Source: Marinobacter aromaticivorans (GTDB lineage Bacteria > Pseudomonadota > Gammaproteobacteria > Pseudomonadales > Oleiphilaceae). Taken from it: 64,000 nucleotides of DNA. The first letter of the stretch is position 1. Every line of letters begins with the position of its first letter. A model generated the notes under the pieces. That model was given only the letters and a program-made list of their open reading frames with translations, was not told where the DNA came from and searched no databases. Where the stretch lies: positions 1-64,000 of the forward strand of contig NZ_NIHD01000006.1 in the NCBI RefSeq assembly GCF_002806975.1, read 5' to 3'. Below are positions 16,454-24,833 of the stretch, piece by piece. The translations under genes and the position numbers were made by a program.

Positions 16454-17605
16454 TTAGAAGTTGTTTTTTTGTGAGATGGCTCGGTAAAGCCCCTCGTACT
16501 TCTGCACATTCTCACGTTTACTGAACTCCTTTCTGACGTGCGTCAGCCCGTTGGCCGCAAGTTGTCTGGCTGTCTGCGGCTGTTTTATAAGTTGTGCAAG
16601 CTTATCTGCATAACCCTTTCCGCTGTGGTTATCCACTAATGCTCCGCAGTTCCCGTTGTCCAACACTTCCGGTATACCGCCTGCGTTGTGCGCGACCACC
16701 GGTACCTTTCGCAGCAGGGCTTCCAGCAGCGTCATGGGTAAGCCTTCGTGGTCAGAGGGCATTAATAAAAAGTGCATTGCTGCCCATTCGGGTTCCATGT
16801 CCCGGATAAACCCCCGGAAGTGAATGAAATCTGCTACGCCTTCGTCTTTAGCGTATTGCCTCATCACTTCAAGAAGCGGGCCATCCCCGCAGACATTACC
16901 TTCAACATCCAGGTTATGGTCGGCTATGAGGCTGGCAATAGTATCAATAAACAGGTCGATGCGCTTTACCGGAACGCAGCGGCCGACCAGGGCGATCCTG
17001 CAACGGGCATCGGATTCTTCTTGGTCATCAGGTTGCCCCGGGGCAGTGGCTAGAATTTCATCGGTATCTATGAAGTTCCGGATAACGACTGTTTTGCTTG
17101 GATACCGGGGCTCCAACAGGGCTTTTAAATGCCGGGACACAGTAACTACGGCATCATGACAAAATGCAGTCAGTGCACGATCCAGAAGGTGTGTCAGCTT
17201 TTTTCGGGGGGCACGCCAGGTTGACTGGGATTCGGGGCTACCATGTACCGTTAAAACAGAGCGTTTAACGCCGCTCAGGTATTTCGATACAGTACCCAGC
17301 ACATTCTCCTTGAAGCCATGAGTATGGAGTATGTCGGTGGGGTGTTGCCGCAAGTGTTTGCAGATGGTTTTAATCTGGCCCAAAGGTGATAAAGCTCTCT
17401 CATCCGCGAGAGTAACGTCTATACCCAATTCCGTGAGCTTGTCGAAAAGGACACCCCGGTTGAACACGACCGCTGTTGGCTTGATAACACCGTTTGTCTG
17501 AAGACCAGAGATTAATTGAAATGCCTGTGCTTCGGCACCGGCCCATAAATCTCCAGACACGATATGAGTCACCACAAGCTTTTGGTGTGAGCCGCTCGCT
17601 GCCAC
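16454..17605 (-). CDS. GT4 family glycosyltransferase
   Basis: The GT-B protein has an N-terminal VVTHIVSGDLWAGAEAQAF, characteristic of GT4 enzymes that recognise lipid-linked acceptors. ILHTHGFKENVLG and the signature MPSDHEGLPMTLLEALL followed by VPVVAHNAGGIPEV are also present. I favour the GTG at 17605 (383 residues), because it follows the upstream stop by one base and GGGAG lies 9 bases before it; a TTG at 17620 would be the longer option. Composition returns to GC-rich here, so it may be older in the genome than the AT-rich genes downstream of it in the operon. Confidence 0.83.
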   Translation of the reverse strand: MAASGSHQKLVVTHIVSGDLWAGAEAQAFQLISGLQTNGVIKPTAVVFNRGVLFDKLTELGIDVTLADERALSPLGQIKTICKHLRQHPTDILHTHGFKENVLGTVSKYLSGVKRSVLTVHGSPESQSTWRAPRKKLTHLLDRALTAFCHDAVVTVSRHLKALLEPRYPSKTVVIRNFIDTDEILATAPGQPDDQEESDARCRIALVGRCVPVKRIDLFIDTIASLIADHNLDVEGNVCGDGPLLEVMRQYAKDEGVADFIHFRGFIRDMEPEWAAMHFLLMPSDHEGLPMTLLEALLRKVPVVAHNAGGIPEVLDNGNCGALVDNHSGKGYADKLAQLIKQPQTARQLAANGLTHVRKEFSKRENVQKYEGLYRAISQKNNF

Positions 17606-17606
17606 C

Positions 17607-18635
17607 TTACGGTCTCCCAAGTGTTGCGAGAAAGCTCAGCGGGGTACTGCCATTGCCATCATGGAAGTTGAACCGGCGCAGGCCAAACGGGTTTGGCGGG
17701 GTTCTGTTCCAGCCGCGTTCAGTCGTGCAGGCGGCGGTGAAGTGCTGCTGTACGAGCTGTTCACCTTTGCCGGTAATGTCGCCGTTCGGGTAGCAGAAGA
17801 TTCTGACCGGCTGAAGCCCAAGTTTTTCCAGATCCTCATGGCTGCCAACAATCTCGTTTTCAAGAGTTGTCTGGTTCCCAAGGTGGTTTAAACGATAATG
17901 ATGCCGGGTGTGGGCCCCATAGGTGATCAGGCCACTGGCCAACATCGTATCCAGCTCTTGTTTATTGAGCAGGGGTCTGGCACTCGGGGTCGTTTGGCCC
18001 AGCGCCGGGAGTGTATTTCGGGTTTGCTCAAGGTGTGTCTCGATGGTGTGGTCGTCCAGTGCTTTCAGGCGGTTTATTACCGAGTCTGCCTGCAGGATTG
18101 TGTAAGGCGATGAAGGATCATCACTTGCCTCGAGGTAAGGGCGCAGCCATTGCAATGCCTCATGACCCAGATGGTGGAAATGGTTGATCAGTAAATCCAG
18201 CACCTGTTCGGGCCAGAACAGCCATGAGGTATTGATGCGCTGGGACACCAGAAATATGGTGGCAGGAATGCTGTGCTTTTTAAGCACTGGAAACGCGTGT
18301 TCGTAGTTGTCTTGCCAGCCATCGTCAAAGGTGACGGCTACCGCTAATCGGGGCAAGCCTTTGTTTTTACGTTGGGCATCCAGCCAGGTATCCAGTGAAA
18401 CAAACTCGGCCCCGAGCCGTTTGAGCAAGCTCAAATGCATGTCCAGAGCTTCCGGGGTTGCTATCATACCGGGCTGTTCCGTGTGTCGAAGCAGGGACTG
18501 CCCGGGCAGAATGCGATGATAGGTCAGAATTATCAGTGACGGCGATTTTTTGAGCTTGATCCTGAGCAATGCGACGGCAGCGAAAAGGCTGTAGCGAGCC
18601 TGTTTTAAAATCGGTTTCACCAACTGCACGGTCAC
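17607..18635 (-). CDS. Polysaccharide deacetylase (NodB homology) family protein
   Basis: The NodB-type catalytic core is visible: LIILTYHRILPG, VAVTFDDGWQDNYEHAF (the Asp-Asp metal/base motif), TYGAHTRHHYRL (the His-x3-His metal ligands) and IFCYPNGD. Family enzymes remove N- or O-acetyl groups from sugars and use a divalent metal. The longest frame opens at 18710, but GGAGGATT lies just before the GTG at 18635, giving 342 residues. The N-terminus is basic with a short hydrophobic patch rather than a clear signal peptide, so it may act in the cytoplasm. It is the first gene of the minus-strand operon. Confidence 0.82.
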   Translation of the reverse strand: MTVQLVKPILKQARYSLFAAVALLRIKLKKSPSLIILTYHRILPGQSLLRHTEQPGMIATPEALDMHLSLLKRLGAEFVSLDTWLDAQRKNKGLPRLAVAVTFDDGWQDNYEHAFPVLKKHSIPATIFLVSQRINTSWLFWPEQVLDLLINHFHHLGHEALQWLRPYLEASDDPSSPYTILQADSVINRLKALDDHTIETHLEQTRNTLPALGQTTPSARPLLNKQELDTMLASGLITYGAHTRHHYRLNHLGNQTTLENEIVGSHEDLEKLGLQPVRIFCYPNGDITGKGEQLVQQHFTAACTTERGWNRTPPNPFGLRRFNFHDGNGSTPLSFLATLGRP

Positions 18636-18813
18636 CAATCCTCCTTGATGTAAAATACGCGCGGCCAATGAACCACTGCGTTCGCCGCAAATTGTGCCAC
18701 TTAAAGGCACATGCTGTCATTATATCTGGTTGTAACCTTTGCCAGATTGGAACCGATCATTTACACAATGCTGGTGTGCTATTATTACGCCTCAAATTTG
18801 CTCAGATGCAGGG

Positions 18814-19968
18814 ATGATACGGATGTTGGAAGCGGTGTTCTGGATTGCGGTACTAGGGTCTGTGTACAGTTATTTTATCTATCCGCTGGCACTTATGGCG
18901 CTGCCAGCCAGAAGAGCACTGCCGGCACCTGCTGATAACCTTGCGGCTACGCAAGCTGCCTCACCCTCAGTTTCTCTCATCATTACCGCACACAATGAAG
19001 CCGGGCGCATCCGGCAAAAATTGGAAAATACACTGGAGTTGGTCTATCCGAACCTGGAAATAATCGTGGCGTCTGACTGCTCGTCCGATGGAACCGATGA
19101 TATTGTCCGCGAGTATGAGAGCCAGGGTGTTTTGTTATCCAGAACCAATGAGCGCCTGGGTAAAGAGAATGCCCAGAAGGATGCCATCGCCATGGCAACC
19201 GGTGACATTATCGTGTTCTCGGATGTGGCCACCAGTATTCCACCGGATGCCATTCATGCGCTTGTTCGGTATTTTGATAACCCCGCGGTAGGTGCGGTTT
19301 CAAGCGAAGATGTATTTGTAAGCCGGGATGGTAGTGTTGTGGGCGAGGGGGCCTATGTGAAATATGAGATGTGGCTGCGCAAGCTGGAGTCGCTTCGGGG
19401 CGGCCTGGTCGGCCTCAGCGGATCATTTTTTGCGGTGCGGCAGGTGTTGTGTCACCGCTGGGATATTCATGCCCCCAGCGATTTCAATACCGCGCTGAAT
19501 TGCGCCCTTGATGGTTACGTAGCGGTTTCAGCCCCGGATGTTCTGGGCCATTACCAGGATGTTGCAGATCCTTCTAAAGAGTATCAGCGCAAACTGCGGA
19601 CCGTTATCCGTGGCTGGACCGCCCTGGCCAGGCATCCGGAAGTGCTCAACCCCGCCCGGTTCGGCTTGTTTGCCTGGCAGGTATTCAGCCATAAACTGAT
19701 GCGTTGGGCCGTGCCCTGGTTTTTGCTCATACTGTTTGTGGTTTCAGTCATGCTGGCAGGCAGTGGTTGGATATACAGCCTGGCGCTGTTGCTGCAGCTT
19801 GCTTTTTACGGTGTGGTTCTGGCTGCACACTTCTCGCCCCGCTTGCGTGCGAAAAGCTATATCCGGATTCCGTATTTCTTCGTGCAGGTGAATTACGCCA
19901 TTGCCCATGCCACCCTGCAGTTTCTGGGAGGGCGCCGGATGACTGTCTGGTCGCCGTCCCAGCGATAG
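18814..19968 (+). CDS. GT2 family glycosyltransferase, membrane-bound
   Basis: A first membrane segment (AVFWIAVLGSVYSYFIYPLA) precedes the GT-A domain. That domain has SVSLIITAHNEAGRIRQKLE, IVASDCSSDGTDDIV, IIVFSDVATSIPPDAI and a QRKLRTVIRGW motif near the C-terminus. Two or three membrane helices follow. This architecture is that of processive or membrane GT2 enzymes (QRKxR resembles the QxxRW product motif). It is divergent from the deacetylase with about 180 bases between starts, and is followed by an aminotransferase. The ATG at 18814 or 18823 could be the start; AGGGA is better placed for the second. Confidence 0.83.
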   Translation: MIRMLEAVFWIAVLGSVYSYFIYPLALMALPARRALPAPADNLAATQAASPSVSLIITAHNEAGRIRQKLENTLELVYPNLEIIVASDCSSDGTDDIVREYESQGVLLSRTNERLGKENAQKDAIAMATGDIIVFSDVATSIPPDAIHALVRYFDNPAVGAVSSEDVFVSRDGSVVGEGAYVKYEMWLRKLESLRGGLVGLSGSFFAVRQVLCHRWDIHAPSDFNTALNCALDGYVAVSAPDVLGHYQDVADPSKEYQRKLRTVIRGWTALARHPEVLNPARFGLFAWQVFSHKLMRWAVPWFLLILFVVSVMLAGSGWIYSLALLLQLAFYGVVLAAHFSPRLRAKSYIRIPYFFVQVNYAIAHATLQFLGGRRMTVWSPSQR

Positions 19969-19979
19969 AGGGAAATAGC

Positions 19980-21167
19980 TTGGGCTTTTCGAAATTGCGA
20001 CCAGTGGGCAGCCGGGTGCCTTTGCCAGTGGCAAACTTCCACGGTTTTTCTGCACCCTGGGCCGGGTTTTATGATTCAGTATTTGTGAACAGCGGCACCG
20101 CTGCACTTTCCCTGGCGGTACAGTTATCAATCATCAGCAGGCGAACTCCGCAAACACCCGAAGTGATTCTGCCCGCATACGGCTGCCCGGACCTGGTTGC
20201 CGCTGTGGTGGCTCAGGGGGCACGACCGGTTTTGGTTGATCTGGCACAGGGGCGGCCCTGGATGGATCTGGAGGCTGTGGAAAACGCGGTTAACGATAAT
20301 ACGGTGGGTATCATTGCCGTGGGTTTTCTGGGCATACCGGAACGCTTGTTTGCCCTGAGGCAGATCGCTGATAAAAACGATCTGGCGTTGATTGAGGATT
20401 CCGCCCAGGTGTTTCCGCCTTTTTCGTGCGGGAACGGCCTGGCAGACTATTTGATATTGAGTTTTGGCCGGGGCAAGCCCATAAATCTGATGGGTGGCGG
20501 TGCGCTTTTGATCCGCAAGGATCATTCTGAGCAACTTGCCCGGAATAGTGTAAACGTTCTGGGTGCTCTTGCTGAGACCCGGGTATCAGCGGGCTTAGTC
20601 TGGCGGCTGCGGCGCTGGTTATTCAACCTTCTGCTAACAAGGCCTTTGTACGGTATAATGGAGCACATGCCGTTTTTGGGTATTGGGCAGACCTTATTTC
20701 ATCCGCTCTCCTCGATTGCGCGCCAGGCGCCTGTTGAGGGGTTGTTGGAAGCGGGAATTGAAGATTTTAACAGCCGGAAGGGAAACGGCGCTGCCTGGTC
20801 AGAAGCGCTGTTGGGGCTCACTGGTAAAGGTTGGAGCCGGTTAGCACCGGAATGTTTCGATGAGGCAGGAGGTGAGGGCCCGGTTGTCTCTTCACCTGCA
20901 TTACTGCGTTATCCACTGCTCGCACCTTCCAGACAGATTCGGGACAAAGCGCTTCTTGAGCTTAATCGTGCCGGTATCGGGGCCAGCGTTTTCTACGGCC
21001 AGGCGCTCCCGGCGATAAACGGGGTTAGGGAACTTGTGGCTGTTAGCGCGACGGCATTCCCTTGTGCCTGTGACTTTGCGGAGCGTCTTATTACCCTCCC
21101 TGCCCACGAGGACGTTCGTACCGCAGACATTAACTCTGTCGCTGGCATTCTGTTAGCGCAGCACTAA
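19980..21167 (+). CDS. DegT/DnrJ/EryC1/StrS family aminotransferase
   Basis: The PLP fold-type I sugar aminotransferase pattern is clear. VFVNSGTAALSLAVQL is the phosphate-binding region, EVILPAYGCPDLVAAVV follows, LALIEDSAQVFPP carries the PLP-nitrogen Asp and SFGRGKPINLMGGGAL the Schiff-base Lys. I chose the TTG at 19980 (395 residues) because GAGGGA lies just upstream and family similarity begins there. The longer frame from 19704 lies wholly over the preceding gene. Typical members aminate a keto-sugar nucleotide. In exosortase-linked loci such proteins also appear without an obvious sugar role, so substrate assignment is open. Confidence 0.78.
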   Translation: MGFSKLRPVGSRVPLPVANFHGFSAPWAGFYDSVFVNSGTAALSLAVQLSIISRRTPQTPEVILPAYGCPDLVAAVVAQGARPVLVDLAQGRPWMDLEAVENAVNDNTVGIIAVGFLGIPERLFALRQIADKNDLALIEDSAQVFPPFSCGNGLADYLILSFGRGKPINLMGGGALLIRKDHSEQLARNSVNVLGALAETRVSAGLVWRLRRWLFNLLLTRPLYGIMEHMPFLGIGQTLFHPLSSIARQAPVEGLLEAGIEDFNSRKGNGAAWSEALLGLTGKGWSRLAPECFDEAGGEGPVVSSPALLRYPLLAPSRQIRDKALLELNRAGIGASVFYGQALPAINGVRELVAVSATAFPCACDFAERLITLPAHEDVRTADINSVAGILLAQH

Positions 21168-21179
21168 AGGCCAACCCCT

Positions 21180-22601
21180 TCACCTGACAAGTTGAATGGA
21201 TGCCATGGCCTGCTGAACTTTTTCCTTGGCCGGGCCGCAGCTTCTGAGATTGCATTTCATCTGAACGACAACGAGTGCAAATTGCTTCTCCCGTGCCAGC
21301 AGCGCTGGTACCTGGAGTAATTTTGCTTCTTTGTAATTCCAGCTGCGCTGGGAACCGATCTGAAACCATTGGCCGATTATTATTTGCTCGCGGGTCATTA
21401 TATTTCGATAGTGGAGTAAGCCTTGCTGGAGCGTTTCCTGTAACTGCCATAGTGACGTGTCGAACATCGGGGGCAGGTAGGGCACGAGTTTGTCCTCGGA
21501 ATTGTTTTTCTGGCTTTGTGCCAGCAGCATCCACAGATTTCCTGCACGCCACGCCTGTTGGCTCAGCGTCTCTGGCAGATCCAGTGCTATTGGCATGTCC
21601 CCGGTTTTTGCAGGTTTCGCCCCGGATAGCTCCAGTGCCCAGGGCGAGACTGGCAGGCCTGGCCTTTGCATTATCGTGAGAGCGATTGGGCCGAGTGCAA
21701 TTGCGATGATGATTGCAATGACACCGGTTTTATTGAATACAGAAGCCTCCGGGCTATGGTTTGCGGCCGACTTTCGTTTGCGAACCGGCGAGAAGAGCAG
21801 CGCAGGTATAATAAACATGGCGAAAACGATCCAGCCCATGGTTTCGTGGTCTGAGATCATGTCACTCTGCATGTCGGTTTCATAGGCAACCACAACCAGA
21901 ATGGTTATACGAACCCAGTTTGCGATAAGCCCTATAGTGCCGGCTACCAGCAAGGTTACCAGCCAGCCGCGCCAGCGGTAATCGTTGAGGATGGATGTCA
22001 TCATCGCCAACATAATGGCTATTGCAAAATAGCGGTAGCCGGAACAGCCATCGGCAATGATAAGGCGACCATAAGGCAGGGTAATGCTGTTGCCTTCAAT
22101 CAAGGCGGTCATACCGAACCAGCCCACCCAGTTTCCGACAACAAAACTTGCGAGATCCACAAGAGCCGGAATACTCACCGCCCAGAAGGGTAACGAAAGG
22201 GATAAAAGCAGGGCGTAGGGTAGGAACGTGAGTGTTCGGGCAAGCCCCAGCAGCGTCCAGGAGGTGGTGATGAGCCCTGCGGCCAGCATGAAGTAGGCAA
22301 GGGTGTCTATGCGAACCAGTTCCACCAGGGCCCAGAGCAGTGTTGTGGCGATTAACAGTACCGCGCCGGCAAGGCGATAGGGCTTGAGTTGTGTGCGACT
22401 CTCGTCGTGAACGGGCGGGTGAATCAGCAACAGGCCAAAAAAAATAACAGCCGTCGCAAGCCCGTGCGCTACAGCCTGGTCGAATTCAAGCCATGCTCCG
22501 GCAAGCCTGATCCAGGTGGGGTAGAAAACCAGCACCGCGATCACACTGACAACCAGATAGGGTCTGGATTGCGGCAGGTTGTCTGATATCTTCCTTAACA
22601 T
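21180..22601 (-). CDS. xrtA: Exosortase (XrtA-like) with EpsI-like C-terminal domain
   Basis: This is a 473-residue polytopic membrane cysteine transpeptidase-like enzyme that recognises PEP-CTERM proteins. The catalytic triad is readable: Cys186 in ADGCSGYRY, Arg231 in NWVRI and His252 in DHETMGW. About eight hydrophobic segments fill residues 15-275, and residues 280-473 form a periplasmic EpsI-like domain. It converges on the aminotransferase gene (12-base gap) and lies back to back with a PEP-CTERM substrate gene. With prsK/prsR/prsT nearby, the type A assignment is reasonable, but I cannot score it against the subfamily models. Confidence 0.88.
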   Translation of the reverse strand: MLRKISDNLPQSRPYLVVSVIAVLVFYPTWIRLAGAWLEFDQAVAHGLATAVIFFGLLLIHPPVHDESRTQLKPYRLAGAVLLIATTLLWALVELVRIDTLAYFMLAAGLITTSWTLLGLARTLTFLPYALLLSLSLPFWAVSIPALVDLASFVVGNWVGWFGMTALIEGNSITLPYGRLIIADGCSGYRYFAIAIMLAMMTSILNDYRWRGWLVTLLVAGTIGLIANWVRITILVVVAYETDMQSDMISDHETMGWIVFAMFIIPALLFSPVRKRKSAANHSPEASVFNKTGVIAIIIAIALGPIALTIMQRPGLPVSPWALELSGAKPAKTGDMPIALDLPETLSQQAWRAGNLWMLLAQSQKNNSEDKLVPYLPPMFDTSLWQLQETLQQGLLHYRNIMTREQIIIGQWFQIGSQRSWNYKEAKLLQVPALLAREKQFALVVVQMKCNLRSCGPAKEKVQQAMASIQLVR

Positions 22602-22960
22602 TGCGAGTCCACCGTACCGACTATAAAAAAAGACAGGATACTGTGTATGTTATCTACATAAAACTCAAATTCGAAGAAAAAGCCAGGCCTGCTTTCCTGG
22701 TGTCAGAATATTTTACGCACCTCGAGGTCAGTCTGTTTTTTGAGTGCTTTTTTAATCCAGAAATAGCCATTAAGCCGCCTGTTTTTATTGTTTTTTGCTC
22801 AGGTGGACCATTTAAATACTCCCCTGAAAAAGACATGGCGCCTCACGCGATGCATTTGCGCTGCCCTCGTGTCGAAACTATTTACACTGATCTCTCCATA
22901 TTAATCAATTTTTAATTTAAAAATCAATTAAGTAACTGAAAAATAACAATTTATAATACG
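22602..22960. other. AT-rich divergent intergenic region
   Basis: This region separates the exosortase gene from the PEP-CTERM substrate gene. It is noticeably AT-rich, especially near 22895-22955 where short A and T runs alternate, as expected for a bendable regulator or IHF binding segment upstream of a sigma-54 promoter. I find no coding frame I would support; short frames on both strands lack ribosome sites. The exosortase promoter must lie near the left end but is not obvious. Confidence 0.4.
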
Positions 22961-22976
22961 TGGTATGGAATGTGCT
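22961..22976 (+). promoter_or_regulatory. Sigma-54 (-24/-12) promoter of PEP-CTERM gene
   Basis: The sequence TGGTATGGAATGTGCT has GG at 22962-22963 and GC at 22974-22975, separated by exactly ten bases, the invariant RpoN spacing. It lies about 70 bases before the ATG at 23045. The nearby regulator PrsR has a sigma-54-activating AAA+ domain. The second PEP-CTERM gene in the window has an equivalent element, which strengthens both calls. Confidence 0.65.
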
Positions 22977-23044
22977 CATCTCTCACTACCGTTGGTTGAG
23001 TGTTTCGAATTCCAACTACCAGCGCCCATTACCAAGGAGTGATA

Positions 23045-23857
23045 ATGATGAACAGTACTCTCAAAAGAACGCTTCTATCCTCTCTTGTGCTGCCCTTTGC
23101 GATCGGCGCACAGTCCGTTAGCGCGGATTTGATTACCGAGTGGGGTTATCAGGTTGACAGCACATTCGCCAACTGGACTGCCGGCGGCGGCTCCCTTGGT
23201 GATATTACACCGTCTGATGGAGACCGCACCCTGTCATGGGGGGACTCTCCACAGTCGTCTATTTCGATCAGTGACGTATTTGCTGAAAATGGTCTCATCA
23301 CCGGCGGGGATTTCGTTGAGGGTGGAACGTTCACGCATGTTAACAAGGTGATCAGTGCCAGTTACAAGACACTGTCAAGTTTCGACCTGACTTCCGTGCT
23401 GACGCTTACCCCGTATACGCCCTCCGGTGACCCACTGCCTGCGTCAACCACTACTTTCGCGAGTTTCTTCAAAGAAACGCTGAATAATGGAAACTGTGTC
23501 GACGCATCAACCTCTAACTGCGACGACATATTCACCATTGGCGACGTCACCGGCTCCACATTAAATGAATTTGGTAACTTCCAGTTCAATTCGTCATTTG
23601 ACTTAGACGGCTATACCTACACAGTGTTCCTTGAGCTGGATGGTTTGGCTACCTTGGACGATGACGCCTGTGCAGCAGCCGGCGCTCCAAATGGATGTGT
23701 GGGCCTTTTGACAGAAGAGGGTAAGACTAACTCCTTCGATACCCGATTCAGGATTACCGCGACCGAGATGGTACCTGAGCCAGGCACCCTGGCGCTGCTG
23801 GGCATGGGTCTCGCGGGTCTTGGTCTGTCACGCAGGAAAAAAGCAGCAAAGGCATAA
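23045..23857 (+). CDS. THxN-family PEP-CTERM sorting protein
   Basis: The 270-residue secreted protein has an N-terminal signal peptide (KRTLLSSLVLPFAIGAQSVSA). Its body is rich in Ser, Thr, Gly and Asp with a paired cysteine region (NCVDASTSNCDD). It ends in the sorting signal MVPEPGTLALLGMGLAGLGL followed by SRRKK. THVNKVI near residue 98 fits the THxN subgroup of PEP-CTERM proteins. The exosortase next door should cleave at the PEP motif and release or anchor it at the outer surface. Start at 23045 follows AAGGAG. A strong terminator lies 40 bases downstream. The molecular role of the body is unknown. Confidence 0.85.
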   Translation: MMNSTLKRTLLSSLVLPFAIGAQSVSADLITEWGYQVDSTFANWTAGGGSLGDITPSDGDRTLSWGDSPQSSISISDVFAENGLITGGDFVEGGTFTHVNKVISASYKTLSSFDLTSVLTLTPYTPSGDPLPASTTTFASFFKETLNNGNCVDASTSNCDDIFTIGDVTGSTLNEFGNFQFNSSFDLDGYTYTVFLELDGLATLDDDACAAAGAPNGCVGLLTEEGKTNSFDTRFRITATEMVPEPGTLALLGMGLAGLGLSRRKKAAKA

Positions 23858-23897
23858 TGTTTGAACAGCTGTAACGTTTAAACGCTAGTGCTATAAA

Positions 23898-23932
23898 AAA
23901 AGCCCCCGCCAAAAAAAGAAGCGGGGGCTTTT
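23898..23932. terminator. Bidirectional rho-independent terminator
   Basis: A perfect inverted repeat (AAAAGCCCCCGC ... GCGGGGGCTTTT) flanks a ten-base A-rich loop. A runs precede the left arm and T runs follow the right, so it can stop transcription from the PEP-CTERM gene on the plus strand and from the acyltransferase gene converging on the minus strand. Confidence 0.9.
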
Positions 23933-23957
23933 GTTAGTGGGTGAAAATAGCCGGAAG

Positions 23958-24761
23958 TCACGCCACCTGCATTTCGTTTAATTTATAGTCGCTGTTCGGT
24001 TTCGCCGGCAAGTATCGCCCGGAGTCGGTAATAAGCGACCAGACATCCGGACGACGTTTCCGTATTCCTTCAATCAGTGACGCTGCTTCGGTGAAGGCCG
24101 GGCGGCGACGACCGTGATATTCCATCACGGGCCCTACATGATCAAATTCCACTCCATATCGTTTTAACAGGCGCAACTGCGCGGGCTCCATGACTGCCAT
24201 CCAGTGGGTTATGCCATGTATGACAGACATCTGGAGGATACCTGCAAAAAGCCCGAGGCTGATATAAGGCATGGCCCGCCGGCCACTTTCTGAATCGGTG
24301 TAGTAGGCGGGCTCACTAATGCCGGAGACCGCTTTGTACTCATTGAGGCGCCGTCGAAATTCCCGGCTGACCGCCATCCGGGATATTTCGGCTACCTTGT
24401 CGCGGCGTGCGCTCGCAAACGCGCGTTGTGCCTGCTGATCCATCCGGTGTATGCAGGGGCCTTCCATGGGAAACATGGCCTGTTCCGGGTTATCACCCGC
24501 CATAACGAGACGAACGGTGGCGACGCTGTCTCCTGTTATCCGGTGCCGTATCAGAGCGTGCGCGGATCGCGGGTCGTATGTATCGTGCTCACGTTTATCG
24601 GCAAAGCAATTGGGGTCCTCGAACGGTCGGTCGATGCAGTAAACCTGGTAGCGAACTTTGAATACTTCGTTAATTGCTTCTGGAGATGTTGCCAACTGGA
24701 CGTTGAATACCGTGTTGAAAATGCTACTAACGTCTTCGTGCGTTTGTAGGACTGCTTGCAT
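23958..24761 (-). CDS. PEP-CTERM/exosortase-associated acyltransferase
   Basis: The 267-residue protein resembles the GNAT-like N-acyl amino acid synthase / autoinducer synthase-type family that co-occurs with exosortase systems. VFKVRYQVYCIDRPFEDP at the N-terminus is a typical opening. HALIRHRITGDSVATVRLV, AEISRMAVSREFRRR and a YISLGLFAGILQMSVIHGITHW segment follow. It probably acylates a small molecule or amino acid using acyl-ACP or acyl-CoA; the product is not known to me. It lies downstream of the FAD oxidoreductase with a 70-base gap and converges on the PEP-CTERM gene. Confidence 0.8.
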   Translation of the reverse strand: MQAVLQTHEDVSSIFNTVFNVQLATSPEAINEVFKVRYQVYCIDRPFEDPNCFADKREHDTYDPRSAHALIRHRITGDSVATVRLVMAGDNPEQAMFPMEGPCIHRMDQQAQRAFASARRDKVAEISRMAVSREFRRRLNEYKAVSGISEPAYYTDSESGRRAMPYISLGLFAGILQMSVIHGITHWMAVMEPAQLRLLKRYGVEFDHVGPVMEYHGRRRPAFTEAASLIEGIRKRRPDVWSLITDSGRYLPAKPNSDYKLNEMQVA

Positions 24762-24833
24762 TTTTTGGTCCTCAGTCTTTCCCTTTCAGGGAGCTGTTAT
24801 CTATTGTGCCGGGGGTATCGAGGGTACAGCTCA

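Noticed and set aside
19704-19979. N-terminal extension of the DegT aminotransferase
   Set aside because: It lies entirely within the preceding glycosyltransferase in another frame; family similarity begins after the TTG at 19980, which has a good ribosome site.
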